Origin: Nakazawaea peltata
Taxonomy: Eukaryota; Ascomycota; Pichiomycetes; Alaninales; Pachysolenaceae
NCBI GenBank assembly: GCA_001599355.1
Contig: BCGQ01000006.1
Location: 248,001 to 312,000, forward strand
Direction: 5' to 3'
Length of the DNA stretch: 64,000 nt
The translations under genes and the position numbers were made by a program. Positions 29,325 through 39,278 of this stretch are shown in pieces. The notes under the pieces are model-generated. The model ran no database searches. It saw nothing but the letters and a program-made list of their open reading frames with translations, and was not told the origin of the DNA. Within the stretch, counting starts at the first letter, position 1. Every line of letters begins with the position of its first letter.

Positions 29325-32300
29325 TTATGTTAAATTGAAATCAGCAATCTGTTTTGTTTCGAGATATCTGCCACTCTTGGAAGGGAGATATCAGCTCTTA
29401 AATCCTGCAATAAAAAATAACCTCGAGGGGTTTTCGGTGAAGGCGTCACAATAAAAGTCGAAAGCAAGTCCTATTAATGGATAATATTCATAAGGACTGT
29501 ACTAGAACACACTAAATGTAGATGATAACACAATTACCTCAGCGGTTGTCTTGACTGTATCAAATGGAAGGGCGTGTGTTTTCTTGGTGAATCTGCTTGC
29601 GTGGTAGAGAGGGATATTTTTTCTTCCACTGCAACTCAAGTTAATAAATAATTGTCGGTATGATTAAGATACAACTATCCTTTGATGACAAGAACATTGA
29701 TGTGACTTGTGAAAAAACGGAGATGAGGGTCGATTTTAATATCTTTTTTTGCCGTTCTCAAATTATGATGTAGTAATTTAAAAACCCTCTTCCGGTTACC
29801 ACATTTTGTAAATAATAATTTTTTTTTCACTCATTTCCTGATCGTAAGGCAACACAGGGAGAGACAAGCGCAGGAAAAAGAAAAGAGCATGCATATGGAT
29901 ATGCATGGATATAGTTCATGTAGGTGGATGGAACGATTCTTGTGCGGATTTGTCGAACGGGAGACAAACAGAAAAATAAAATTATGTGCACAAACAGAAT
30001 TTTCACGTAAGAAGAGTGAATTAAAAAATGTGCCCTTTCTTGCAACAATCATGCGCGCCTAGAGGGATTGAGAGCCAACCACGCAATACATGGCGAGACG
30101 GGCTAAAAGAAGGGTGCAACCAGAATATGGAGAAGGTGGTATTTGCGAAGAATGTAACCTAACTCTATCCAAACAATTGGCTCTTTCAATTGCTACAAAT
30201 CGAATTCGTCCTCTTGGTATTACCATAAACAGTTATTTTTGAGGCATATAGATTTCCAATTTTTACTATGTCTCACTACTTAGCTCTACGTCCAGAAAAA
30301 AAACTGAAAAAAAGAAAAGATACCTTAGAGTGTAAATTATTTGTTTACTCTTTCTAAATTTAAACTTTTTTTTGTAGCCCTGTTAATCACAGGGACTATT
30401 TTTCATGTAGTGTTAGCCCTTAGGAAATGATCGTCGGAAGAAGAGATTATTGCCCTTATTACCAAGTTCATTCTCTTGTGCGTCGCTTGGAATTAACTTC
30501 AAATACCCGAATACTAAGTCTACACGAGAATAATTATGCTTTTTACTCCTAGATGAATGTGTCAATTGAGATAGATTTAGTTTCTTGGGAGGGGCAGATA
30601 AAAAAAATGGTCAGATACTCAGTAGCAAGGCCGAGATAGATCCCTGGCCGATATTTCAACTATTGAGTTATCCGAAGTTGGATCTCCATCAATTGAGGTT
30701 CCAGACTCGGATGATCGCGATTTATTCTCCTCCTGAAGGTTATAAATGACTAGTAGCTGAACGCAAGGCTCCAATGTTTTGTTTCTAAAAAAAGCTCTAA
30801 AACCATGCACAAATTTAAATATGACGACACCTTTTTTTTCTTTCGCACGAAAAAGACGCACGGAACACAAACACTAAAAGAGATATGTGCTCAGTTTTTT
30901 TTTCGTCCCCAGCTTACTTCCCTCAACTTGTTGCATCAGTCTCGCGCAGAAGAGCCCCAAGGGGCATTAGGGGCCATTTCTTTAAACAGTATGACGCGTT
31001 CACCAACAATAAACCTTGCCACATGACTACTGTTGATCCTATTATCCTTGAAAACTAACATGATAGGGAATAATAGGCATGGCCATCGAGCTGTTCACCT
31101 ACAATCTATAAATAATTCCTACTCAACAATACTGTATGGTTTCTATAGTTGGAGATCTTGCCTTGTAACACCTTAGGCGAGGACTAAAATCTTAATTGTA
31201 GGTGCTGCTCTCCGACGCACCAGGATCTAAGTAAGGGCCAAAATAAATTTGTTGCTACCCTGAGCCTTAGTCAGTCAAGTGGCCTGAAGAATACTTTTCT
31301 CCACCTTTTTCCGCTTCGAGTTACTTATCTGGGAAATAAAACTCAATTTTTTCCCTTTTGTTCATGATGCGAAGCATAAAGTTTGTTTTGGTTCAGAAGA
31401 AAGGCGTTCGTTTGTTGTAGCTGTCTGAGACTCGCAGCAAGATCTCCTGATAGAATTGTCCATTTCTTTTGACAGAGGAGCAGGGACCAAGGAAGTTATT
31501 CTTCTTTAGGAAACTTCTGGAAGTTCTTTGATCACCGGGGAATACTTCCACCGCGTAGCTCCTTTTCTACACCTGCACCTATTATTGTAAATGACATGAT
31601 CTGTTAAGAGATCCATGGAGTGGCTAACCTTGTTGCATTTACGAGGAACCCTATCACATGTATTTTGAGAATTTTGGGCAGCACTCTATAAAATCCAGAC
31701 TTTAACGGCCACTGTCATATATTAATCGCTTGCCCTACATGCAGGTAGCAATAAATCTTGCACTCCACGGCTAGTGACAACTTAAGAATTTCTACTTCTG
31801 CGACGTGCTCTCTGATTAAGCTACCCGGGTTTCGTTTTATTCTCCACAGCAGAGTGTGTGCAGAGTGTGGGCACCGTGTGACCACACTCATTTGAAGTAG
31901 TTAAACTTTAAAATTATCTTCAGGGATCAGTTAACCGAAATTAACACTCCATTCGGAGTACATAGAACGGTTTCTTTTGGTCCCTGAGAATAATTGGAGA
32001 ACATGAGAGTGTCGCTACCGAGTGGCCTGAGTTACAGGTCCCGAAAATCCTTCTCGCGTAAATTGGCTCAACTGTAGATCGCTTAAAATGGCGCCTCTGT
32101 TGATAATTCGTATCTGTAGATTGTAATAGCTGTGCAAAATGTAGCGATTCGTAAACTCTTAGCCGCTTAAGAACTGATTCGCTTCTTAGATTCCTAATTT
32201 GTTTTGCAAACCCCGTGTTCCCACGTAGCTCCATAAACTTCTAGTAGTGATACATCTACATAATACAGATTAAAATGAGCTTTAAAACAGTTATATTGAA

Positions 32301-32372
32301 AGATAAAAAATAATAGTAAAAGGGTAATTAATGACTAAGTAGAGGGAAGAAATGAGAGAAATACAAGGGATA
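29325..32372. other. Gene-free region of about 3.0 kb upstream of the zinc-finger gene
   Basis: Holds only short frames (83, 73 and 97 codons) that look random. Contains many A/T runs (for example 29818-29828, 30822-30842, 30894-30903). No tRNA, intron signals, LTR pair or recognisable protein remnant seen. It borders VPS21 at its 3' end, so the whole stretch could serve as the zinc-finger gene's promoter and 5' leader. Confidence 0.5.
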
Positions 32373-33110
32373 CTAACATCCACAAGCATTTGCCCCACCT
32401 AAAGAATTATTTGAGGCATTCAAATCTACTCTACCCGAGTCAGCCCCGACGTTCAATCCACCAGAACTAGACGAAGCATTACCTTCAGCTCCCGGAATAG
32501 GAATCTTGTTACCAATAGCCATAAATACTTCATTCACATTGTAAGAAGTTTTAGCAGAAGTCTCGAAAAATAACAAACCTTCCTCATCCGCCAACAGCTG
32601 TCCTTCTTCAACACTAACCTTTCTGTTGGATTCCTCACCTTCACCTTCTCCATCTTCAGAAGCGACAAGATCATACTTGTTACCACACAAAGCAATGATG
32701 ATATCCTTATTCAGTTGTTCATGCAATTCTTTAACCCAATGTCTCAGCTTGATAAAACTGGCAGGTTTTGTTATATCATACACAACCAAAGCGGCTTGAG
32801 CATTTCTGTAGTACATAGGAGCTAATGAAGCAAACCTCTCTTGTCCAGCAGTATCCCAAATTTCAAACTTTATCGTCTTTTCACCAATGGTGCATCTCTG
32901 TGTTAAGAACAGGGCTCCAATAGTTGGTTCTACATTTACAGTTAGTATCTTAGTCCAGTCAAAGCCTCTCTCTTATCACTTACCCTTGTTCTCTTGGAAG
33001 TCATTGCTAACAAATCTCAATACCAATGATGATTTACCAACAGCAGCCTCTCCCAACAACACTAACTTGACTACTGTCGCGTTACTCTTACTACCCGCTG
33101 ATGATGACAT
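32373..33110 (-). CDS. VPS21: VPS21, Rab5-family endosomal GTPase; two exons
   Basis: Exon 1 is 33110..32984, exon 2 is 32929..32373; the intron (32983..32930, 54 nt) has donor GTAAGT, branch GATACTAAC and acceptor TGTAG. The spliced protein has 227 residues (S. cerevisiae Vps21 is 210). Seen: P-loop [15 protein letters not shown], effector ENKEPTIGA-x-[26 protein letters not shown] and C-terminal CGC for double prenylation. An acidic insert (GEGEGEESN) follows NKYDL, and the tail is Ser/Gly/Asn-rich. A CTG at 32912-32910 falls at the invariant alanine of TIGAAF. It directs vacuolar protein sorting and early endosome fusion. Confidence 0.96.
32930..32983 (-). other. VPS21: Intron of VPS21
   Basis: 54 nt, GTAAGT donor, GATACTAAC branch, TGTAG acceptor about a dozen bases beyond the branch A. 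Interrupts a Glu codon after phase 1. Confidence 0.92.
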
Positions 33111-33258
33111 ATTTATTATTCTCTCTAAACTTCAAGATGGATTGCCCTCTTCTCTCCTCTTCGCCTCCGCCTGTGCCTCCTTTTCTTTATCTTAAGAATA
33201 AATTAATTTTAGTTAGTTAGCGCAGAGAAATAGGGGCGTTTTGGGAATTTATACACGA

Positions 33259-34482
33259 CTAAATAGATTTACATACCCAGTATTCACATTGATAGGTGAA
33301 TTTGTTGAGGGCGGCGATATTGCCGGCATAATCGGCCTCGATACCATTCTCATACTTTAAGAATTGGAATCCCATAGTTTCACATAATTTTTTCAAGTCT
33401 TCTCTTGATAATTCTAGTCCATTCATTGGTATTTCTACAGTTTGGTTGGAGCCGGGAATTACCATTTGAGAGGTGGAGTCATCATCTTCGAAATGCCAGA
33501 GTAAGGGGCCAAAATTGATCCAAATCCCGTCTTTAGCAATGCAATGTTTGATACTTTTGAGGTAATCTATGATATTACTAGCAGTATCCAAGAAGAAACA
33601 GGTCACTATCAAATCAAATTTGTTCTTATTCTGCTCTCTGAATTCTAACAGGGACAGGTCTTCATTATACGTGCCACACCCAGCTATGTCCATGGGTCCG
33701 TATAAATCTGTGAATGACCCAGCACACATTGACATCAATTCACTGGTTTTCTCCGGATCTCCCCTAGTAAATATATCCATAGGATTGAAATCAGGGATCG
33801 ATACCTGACGAAGAATGGCTTGCCTGTTGACTTGATGAGATTGTTTATGAATAAAAGGACATATGACATGGGTTCCTATTCCATCCATGTGATTTAACAT
33901 GTAACTAGACATCAATAACATATGATAAGTGAACTCATTACCCTGACATTTATAGCCCAGATTTACAAATTCTAATACTAATCTTCCTAATCCACAACCA
34001 GGCACTAAAACTTCGACATTATCTTTAGAAACACCTTGGAAACGTTCATTAGCTTCTTGTAGAATCCGATTGTAACTGATCTCTCTCTCCAGTTCTCCTT
34101 CAATTGACCATTCCCTCACAAGTTGTTTCAAAGTAGACCTCACCTTATCGAAATCAGAGTAAGTACACCGATACCACTGCAGAGGATCGGTGGGGATACC
34201 CCATTTGGAGGCCACGTCAAGGGCCATTTTTTGTAAGAACGATTCATTCAACATGACACTCTTCTCCAAGTCATTAATATATTGGGGCATCCAAGGAATC
34301 AATGACTGGTCTTGTGAACTAAGAGAGCTCCATTTCTTCAACTTGGGCTCCAAGACTGTTCTTTTTGCCCAGTTTCCATACTCGTAGAAAGAAGTTCTGA
34401 AAGTGTTAGTAGTGGGCAGACGAGAGGTGACAATTTCAACTTACAAACAAGATGTGAGCAGTTTATACTCTTCTTGGTCCAT
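33259..34482 (-). CDS. Carnosine N-methyltransferase-like protein (YNL092W orthologue); two exons
   Basis: Exon 1 is 34482..34445 (MDQEEYKLLTSCL), exon 2 is 34396..33259; intron 34444..34397 (48 nt) with GTAAGT, CTACTAAC and TTTCAG. The spliced protein has 391 residues (S. cerevisiae about 400). Splicing adds the family's N-terminal block SFYEYGNWAKRTVLEPKLKKW. The N2227 methyltransferase core follows: VLVPGCGLGRLVLEFVNLGYKCQGNEFTYHMLLMSSY, FNPMDIFTRGDP, DLIVTCFFLDTASNIIDYL and WINFGPLLWHFEDD. The family methylates carnosine in animals; the fungal substrate is not established. It abuts VPS21 as YNL092W abuts YPT53. Confidence 0.93.
34397..34444 (-). other. Intron of the YNL092W-like gene (48 nt)
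   Basis: GTAAGT donor, CACTACTAACAC branch, TTTCAG acceptor fewer than ten bases after the branch motif. Close to the lower size limit for spliceosomal introns. Confidence 0.9.
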
Positions 34483-34974
34483 TGGTGGTGTGTTGTGGTT
34501 GGGATGGTTATGGTTAGAAGTTGTTTGGTAGTGAAAAGAATCTTAGCAATATACGAAGGATGGGATGAGGAAGGGCAGACTGTGGGAGGGTGCACTGAGG
34601 AAGGGCATACTATGAAAAGGGGGTGTCTCACTTAGTAGGGCAAAACTCAGAGGGGCAGAACCTTAAAGGAGTGGGCTTTGAGACAGAGGGGCTTAATTGG
34701 AGACGATAAAAGGGCACAAATGGACTAGTGCAGGTTATTGCTGAGAGTCACTGGAGCACACAAAAGCACCACAGTACATAGAAGTAGGGCAAGGGCTCAA
34801 AACCACTGGAAGGGCAAGTCGTTACTAAAATTAGGGATACAAACAGGTGAACAAGATTGAGATATCACTAGAGAGGAAGAGAGAGATGGAGAGAGAGATG
34901 GAGAGAGAGATGGAGAGAGAGATGGAGAGAGAGATGGAGGGAGAGATAGGGAGAGAGATGGAGGGAGAGATAGG

Positions 34975-35006
<32 letters not shown>

Positions 35007-35115
35007 TCGAGAAAGAGATGGAAAGAGAAGTGAAGAGGTAAGCAGAGAAGAAATATACATGAAGATACCTTATTAAGACTACAATACCGCTTTAGATATA
35101 TAATACATTCGATCA
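34483..35115. other. Intergenic between the YNL092W-like gene and TAF1
   Basis: 633 bases; the promoter of the YNL092W-like gene and the TAF1 3' region. AGGGCA-type words recur (34570-34800). The microsatellite listed separately fills 34871-35033. Confidence 0.5.
34871..35033. repeat. GAGAGAGATGG/GAGAGAGATAG microsatellite
   Basis: About 160 bases of tandem 12-base-scale units (GAGAGAGATGGA, later GAGAGAGATAGA). The open frames across it on both strands are artefacts of the repeat. Nearly pure purine on the plus strand. Confidence 0.9.
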
Positions 35116-38100
35116 TTACATAGCACTCATCTCCGAAGGTGCAGGAGAATTAGATTGCTCCGCATTATACAGAGGACAAACCTTCTTATTGGTACTAATA
35201 TGACCCGCAGATCCACAACGTTTACATTTTCTGGTTGTTGGTTTCTTTGTTTGCTGAGAAAATGTCAGGAACTCGTCACCTCCACCAACAGATTCATCGT
35301 CTCCCAATTTACGTTTCTTGTGAGGGCCTTTTTTCTTTCTTCTCTCCTTTGATTTTTCCAATCTTTCAATTTCTTCAAGCAAGGCTTTCTTCATCCGCTC
35401 ATTTTGTTCAGGATCAGCTGTAGGACCCAACTCTTCAGGATTCATATCACCACTGATAGAATTAACTTGATCTCTGATCTTACGTTCAATATAAGCTTTG
35501 ATAACAGCTGGATCTTTCACGATCTCTGCCTTTCTTTGTAACATTCCGTTGGAATCTCTAACCATTCTGGTGATTTTCAAGAATTTCCTATTCAACTTAG
35601 GATTGGAAGGCTCAGGATTTTTCAAATGAACTTTAGAACCTTCGCGAATCGAGTCGGTGAGATCAGAGCTGTCTATCTCTTGAATTCTATGCTTCAGTAC
35701 AGATTCATCGTATGCACTCAACGTCTTGGTTTGAGTGTACCAAACTCTGGCGATCTCATCTTCATACAGTTTCTGTTGCAATGCAACATTGTATTTATGT
35801 ACAGGTCCTTGTTTGGACTTATCTTCATCCTTCTTACGTCTTCTCTTTTTCTCCGGTTTCAGACCTGCCAGTGGAGTTCCAGGAGTTGCTGGAGTCATCA
35901 GAATAGACTCATCCCCAGTGAGAGACTTGAAACCACCTTTCATCGAGGTTCTTAAGAATGAGAATGCGGCTCCACGACCACTTGGGTCTCCTTCACCACG
36001 AATCTGTAACATCAGCTTTCCCTGAATAGCATTGAGGAAATTTCTAGTGATATTCCAAGGAGCCAACTGTTCCTCCATACTTTCTTCACCAATATTCTTG
36101 TTGTTGTAGTTGGACTTTTCTCTATTTCTTTGTTTCTGTCTTTCAATCTCCTCTTCGTCTCCATAATAGTAGGTAATATCATTCAAGTATTGATCTCCAT
36201 TCGTCATGGATTCTAACAAAGCAATGTCTTCAGGAGTAATCATATTTCTGATCTGTTCAAAGTTAGGCAAGATGTCTCCTTGCTTCACCTTCCAATAACC
36301 TTGGTCTTCTCCCGATCTTTGGTACTCCATAAACTCTTTTAGTCTTTGTCTATTCTGCATATCGTTCTGCTCTGGGAAATGCATTGAAATATCTCTCACG
36401 GAGATCCTATTGTTAGGATTTTTGTTCAAACATCTATAAACAATCATCTTCAATCTATTCTTGGAAGTAGAAGTCACTTTTCTAGAATGAGGTCCTGGGA
36501 TCTCTACGGCTGGAAGCTGTTGACCAACAGTGAATATATGTACAAGCGGTCTTAAGAAGAATCTAGGAACATTTGAGGAGCCTCCAGTGCTTCTAATCAA
36601 TAAGAAATCGGTTTCCCTCGGTTGTTGTTTGAATACAGGTGCTCTCATCATTCTATTATAAAGAGCAGGCACAACATTACCCGGCTCGACGAAACCGAAA
36701 GACCAGAATGGAGACTTATCTTGAACACCAAGGACATGAGTCTCTCCTACCAGAAGTTTAGGTCTTGTAGAGTCGTCGTCGTTTCTTTTCCTGTAATAAT
36801 TGATCAATTTAGAGGCCATACCGAAGTTAGATAATGCAAGAGGAGTCTCTTCAGTGTATTCCAAGGCAAAGAAGTTAGCACTGTCACCCAATGTCAAATC
36901 TGTTGTCTTAGAGAACACCTCAGGAATAGTCTTACCTTTATCTTTCTTGGTCTTTCTCTTCTTCACCTTATGAAATACCCATTGAGCACCAGGACGAACA
37001 TGAATTCTAGGTCTATGCAAAATTCTTGCCTGCTTACCATCGATTTTGATCTTATAGTATGGATATTGTAATCTAGTGGCAGGCATAGAATGCTCAATAG
37101 ATAAATCTCCAACGGTGGAACGTACTTTTGCTTGGTAATTTCCTCTCAATAATTCGTACAGTTGATCGTTGGAGAGATCAAATTTAGACTCGAATTCAGT
37201 ATCTGGGTTAGGAATCTTCTTCTGCTTCTTCTCTTTCTTAAAGAACAACACATGTGGATCATTTGCATCCAATTTCAAATTCAATGACTGTAAATTAATA
37301 CGACCTTCAAAGATATCATCGTCATCTATCCAATCATCCACACTATAAGGATCGATTTTGAATCTCTTAGAAGGTGGTTCCAACTCGTTCTTGATCTTAT
37401 CGTCATCACTAGATTCACCGGCATTCAAAACCAGATCATCGTCCCAATCACATGTCGCCAAAACCATATCAGGATCATAATCCTCAATATTGGGTTTCCC
37501 AAATTTGATTTCAGGCTCCTGCGGTACTAATACTTGCAAATCAGCATCAGTGATAGGGATAACCTTCTGTCCAGGCAGAGATTTAGACGATTCCTCGGTC
37601 TTCTTCTGCGTCGTATTCCAAAATGAGGCCTTAGCAGCCGGTCTAGAGAAAAGCTTTCTCTCATTAACATCAATCTCAAACTGAAGCTTAGTAGGAATGA
37701 GTGGCATATCGACCAACAGAGGTCTATGCCATGGATATCCTTGATACTTCAAGGAGGAGAATGTAGGAATCATTTTCATGGTCTTACCCACACTAAAACC
37801 AGGGTAATGTTTCAGAAGCAAGTACTCTTCTCTTTGGCGCTTAGCCAGCAGAGCCCTTTCTTGATGTAATTTGGCCTCCAATGCCAGTTGCTCTTCGTCT
37901 TGCTGATCAAGATCTTCCAAATCATCTTCCAAATCACTTTCTCCTATTTGATTTATATTCATATCATCAGGTTTATGACCAAAATTGTCCTCTTCGATGT
38001 TAACCGCCAAACCTTCCTGCTCTAACTGGTTCATCAAATCATCGTCATCACCATCATCGGCTACAATGGGCACTTCAACTACAGGAACCAGTTCTTCCAA

Positions 38101-38289
38101 ATCCTCATCATCAGCCAATTCATCTTCGTCCTCAAAATCCATGGCATCAGGAGCATGGTAAGTTTCGCCTTCTTTGAACATCGACCCAAAATCAAGATTG
38201 CCACTCATGGCTTTCTTGAATAAATCGTCTTCACCCATCAGATCACCCAGAGCCTTAGTTCCGGCCTTCTTAGGCTGCAGTTGGGTCAT
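35116..38289 (-). CDS. TAF1: TAF1, largest TFIID subunit
   Basis: 1057 residues (S. cerevisiae Taf1 is 1066). N-terminal acidic TAND-like segment (MGEDDLFKKAMSGNLDFGSMFKEGETY; acidic to about 140) that in the family binds TBP. The central conserved block runs about 420-900 (RPRIHVRPGAQWVFHKVKKRK, FFALEYTEETPLALSNFGMASKLINYYRKR, FFLRPLVHIFTVGQQLPAVEIPGPHSRKV, APWNITRNFLNAIQGKLMLQIRGEGDPSGRGAAFSFLR). A CCHC zinc knuckle lies near the C-terminus (CKRCGSAGHISTNKKVC, about 1022-1038). No bromodomain, as in other yeasts. Divergent from MED19 through a repeat-bearing 339-base promoter. Confidence 0.97.
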   Translation of the reverse strand: MTQLQPKKAGTKALGDLMGEDDLFKKAMSGNLDFGSMFKEGETYHAPDAMDFEDEDELADDEDLEELVPVVEVPIVADDGDDDDLMNQLEQEGLAVNIEEDNFGHKPDDMNINQIGESDLEDDLEDLDQQDEEQLALEAKLHQERALLAKRQREEYLLLKHYPGFSVGKTMKMIPTFSSLKYQGYPWHRPLLVDMPLIPTKLQFEIDVNERKLFSRPAAKASFWNTTQKKTEESSKSLPGQKVIPITDADLQVLVPQEPEIKFGKPNIEDYDPDMVLATCDWDDDLVLNAGESSDDDKIKNELEPPSKRFKIDPYSVDDWIDDDDIFEGRINLQSLNLKLDANDPHVLFFKKEKKQKKIPNPDTEFESKFDLSNDQLYELLRGNYQAKVRSTVGDLSIEHSMPATRLQYPYYKIKIDGKQARILHRPRIHVRPGAQWVFHKVKKRKTKKDKGKTIPEVFSKTTDLTLGDSANFFALEYTEETPLALSNFGMASKLINYYRKRNDDDSTRPKLLVGETHVLGVQDKSPFWSFGFVEPGNVVPALYNRMMRAPVFKQQPRETDFLLIRSTGGSSNVPRFFLRPLVHIFTVGQQLPAVEIPGPHSRKVTSTSKNRLKMIVYRCLNKNPNNRISVRDISMHFPEQNDMQNRQRLKEFMEYQRSGEDQGYWKVKQGDILPNFEQIRNMITPEDIALLESMTNGDQYLNDITYYYGDEEEIERQKQRNREKSNYNNKNIGEESMEEQLAPWNITRNFLNAIQGKLMLQIRGEGDPSGRGAAFSFLRTSMKGGFKSLTGDESILMTPATPGTPLAGLKPEKKRRRKKDEDKSKQGPVHKYNVALQQKLYEDEIARVWYTQTKTLSAYDESVLKHRIQEIDSSDLTDSIREGSKVHLKNPEPSNPKLNRKFLKITRMVRDSNGMLQRKAEIVKDPAVIKAYIERKIRDQVNSISGDMNPEELGPTADPEQNERMKKALLEEIERLEKSKERRKKKGPHKKRKLGDDESVGGGDEFLTFSQQTKKPTTRKCKRCGSAGHISTNKKVCPLYNAEQSNSPAPSEMSAM

Positions 38290-38628
38290 TTTATTCGAAT
38301 CTGCTTAACCGCCGACTTCTCATCAACACAAGAATCGACTCAATTTAATTCTTTTACGAGGGCGTTGAATTGTTGAGCAAAATAGCGCGTAGCATTTTAT
38401 TATTTTCATGTGCTTAGCTGAGCGAAGAAGTATTTTTTGACTCTGTTTGACTAACTCTGTTTGAGGTCTAGCTTAGCACACTATCATTTTCTAACTCTGT
38501 TCACAGTCTAGCTGAGCAAAGAATCATTTATAACTCTTTTCGAGGTTTGTTTTCTTTAGCGGTAAAAGTATCGAGTAACAGTCAGTAACAGTTTGTATTC
38601 ATCTGTATCATTGTGTATATCGTGGGTA
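38290..38628. promoter_or_regulatory. TAF1-MED19 bidirectional promoter with tandem GAGCAAA repeats
   Basis: Four copies of a GAGCAAA-centred word (starting near 38373, 38418, 38472 and 38512). The last three belong to imperfect tandem units: GCTGAGCGAAGAAGTATTTT, GCTTAGCACACTATCATTTT and GCTGAGCAAAGAATCATTTA, each followed by TAACTCTG/TAACTCTT-like sequence. Confidence 0.6.
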
Positions 38629-39261
38629 ATGAGTGGAAGACATACTTTATACGGACAGTCATTGTTGAAAAACGCCAATTCGCTGACAAATTTGTCTAGC
38701 TCAGGTGCTCTGACTACTAAGCGTTGGGTTAAGACTTGGATCAACCCTCCTAAGAAGGTAGACGCGGCTGCAACTAATGGGTTCCAATTCCCATCAGGAG
38801 TAAACTCTGGAGAGAATACCAATTCAAATGCGACTCCGCAGCCACAGCAACCTTCTGTTTATTCATTTGAATTGAATTCGTGGGTTTTGACCGAGGAAGT
38901 TGAGGATGTTGATGCTGACCAGGTAAAAGAAGAGCCTCAGTATTTAGACTTGTCGAACTATTTGTTTGACAGGGAGTCCCTGAAGGCTGCTAATTCGGAA
39001 AATAGAGGCCCTGGAGGTTTGTCTGAAGCTGATATTAGAGGTGCTGTAGGAGGTGCCGGTATGATGAGTTTTGCTAGTAGTGCAGCTCATCCTTTATCGA
39101 AGGATAGTGAGACTCCAAGAGAAGATTCGGAGGCTCCATCGGCTGGAACTCCATTGGCTACCGAAACTGATGTTGAAATGAAAACTGAAACTCCCGTCGC
39201 TGAGAGTGTAGAAGAATCTCTGCCCAAGACTGAAGAATCCGATGTTAAAATGGAAGAATGA
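38629..39261 (+). CDS. ROX3: MED19/ROX3, Mediator head-module subunit
   Basis: 210 residues from ATG 38629 (MSGRHTLYGQSLL); S. cerevisiae Rox3 is 220. Conserved Med19 core: LTTKRWVKTWINPPKKVDA near the N-terminus, and LDLSNYLFDRES near residue 105. The C-terminal half is acidic and Glu/Thr/Ser-rich. Mediator bridges activators and RNA polymerase II. It shares a promoter with TAF1, another general transcription factor gene, and ends only 17 bases from the REX1 stop codon on the opposite strand. Confidence 0.92.
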   Translation: MSGRHTLYGQSLLKNANSLTNLSSSGALTTKRWVKTWINPPKKVDAAATNGFQFPSGVNSGENTNSNATPQPQQPSVYSFELNSWVLTEEVEDVDADQVKEEPQYLDLSNYLFDRESLKAANSENRGPGGLSEADIRGAVGGAGMMSFASSAAHPLSKDSETPREDSEAPSAGTPLATETDVEMKTETPVAESVEESLPKTEESDVKMEE

Positions 39262-39278
39262 TTTAATATTATAGCTAT

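Noticed and set aside
31941-32234. 97-codon minus-strand frame in the 3-kb gap
   Set aside because: No recognisable motif, and isolated. Most likely chance.
34797-35116. Ser/Leu- and Met-Glu-Arg-repeat frames on both strands
   Set aside because: Generated by the GAGAGAGATGG microsatellite.
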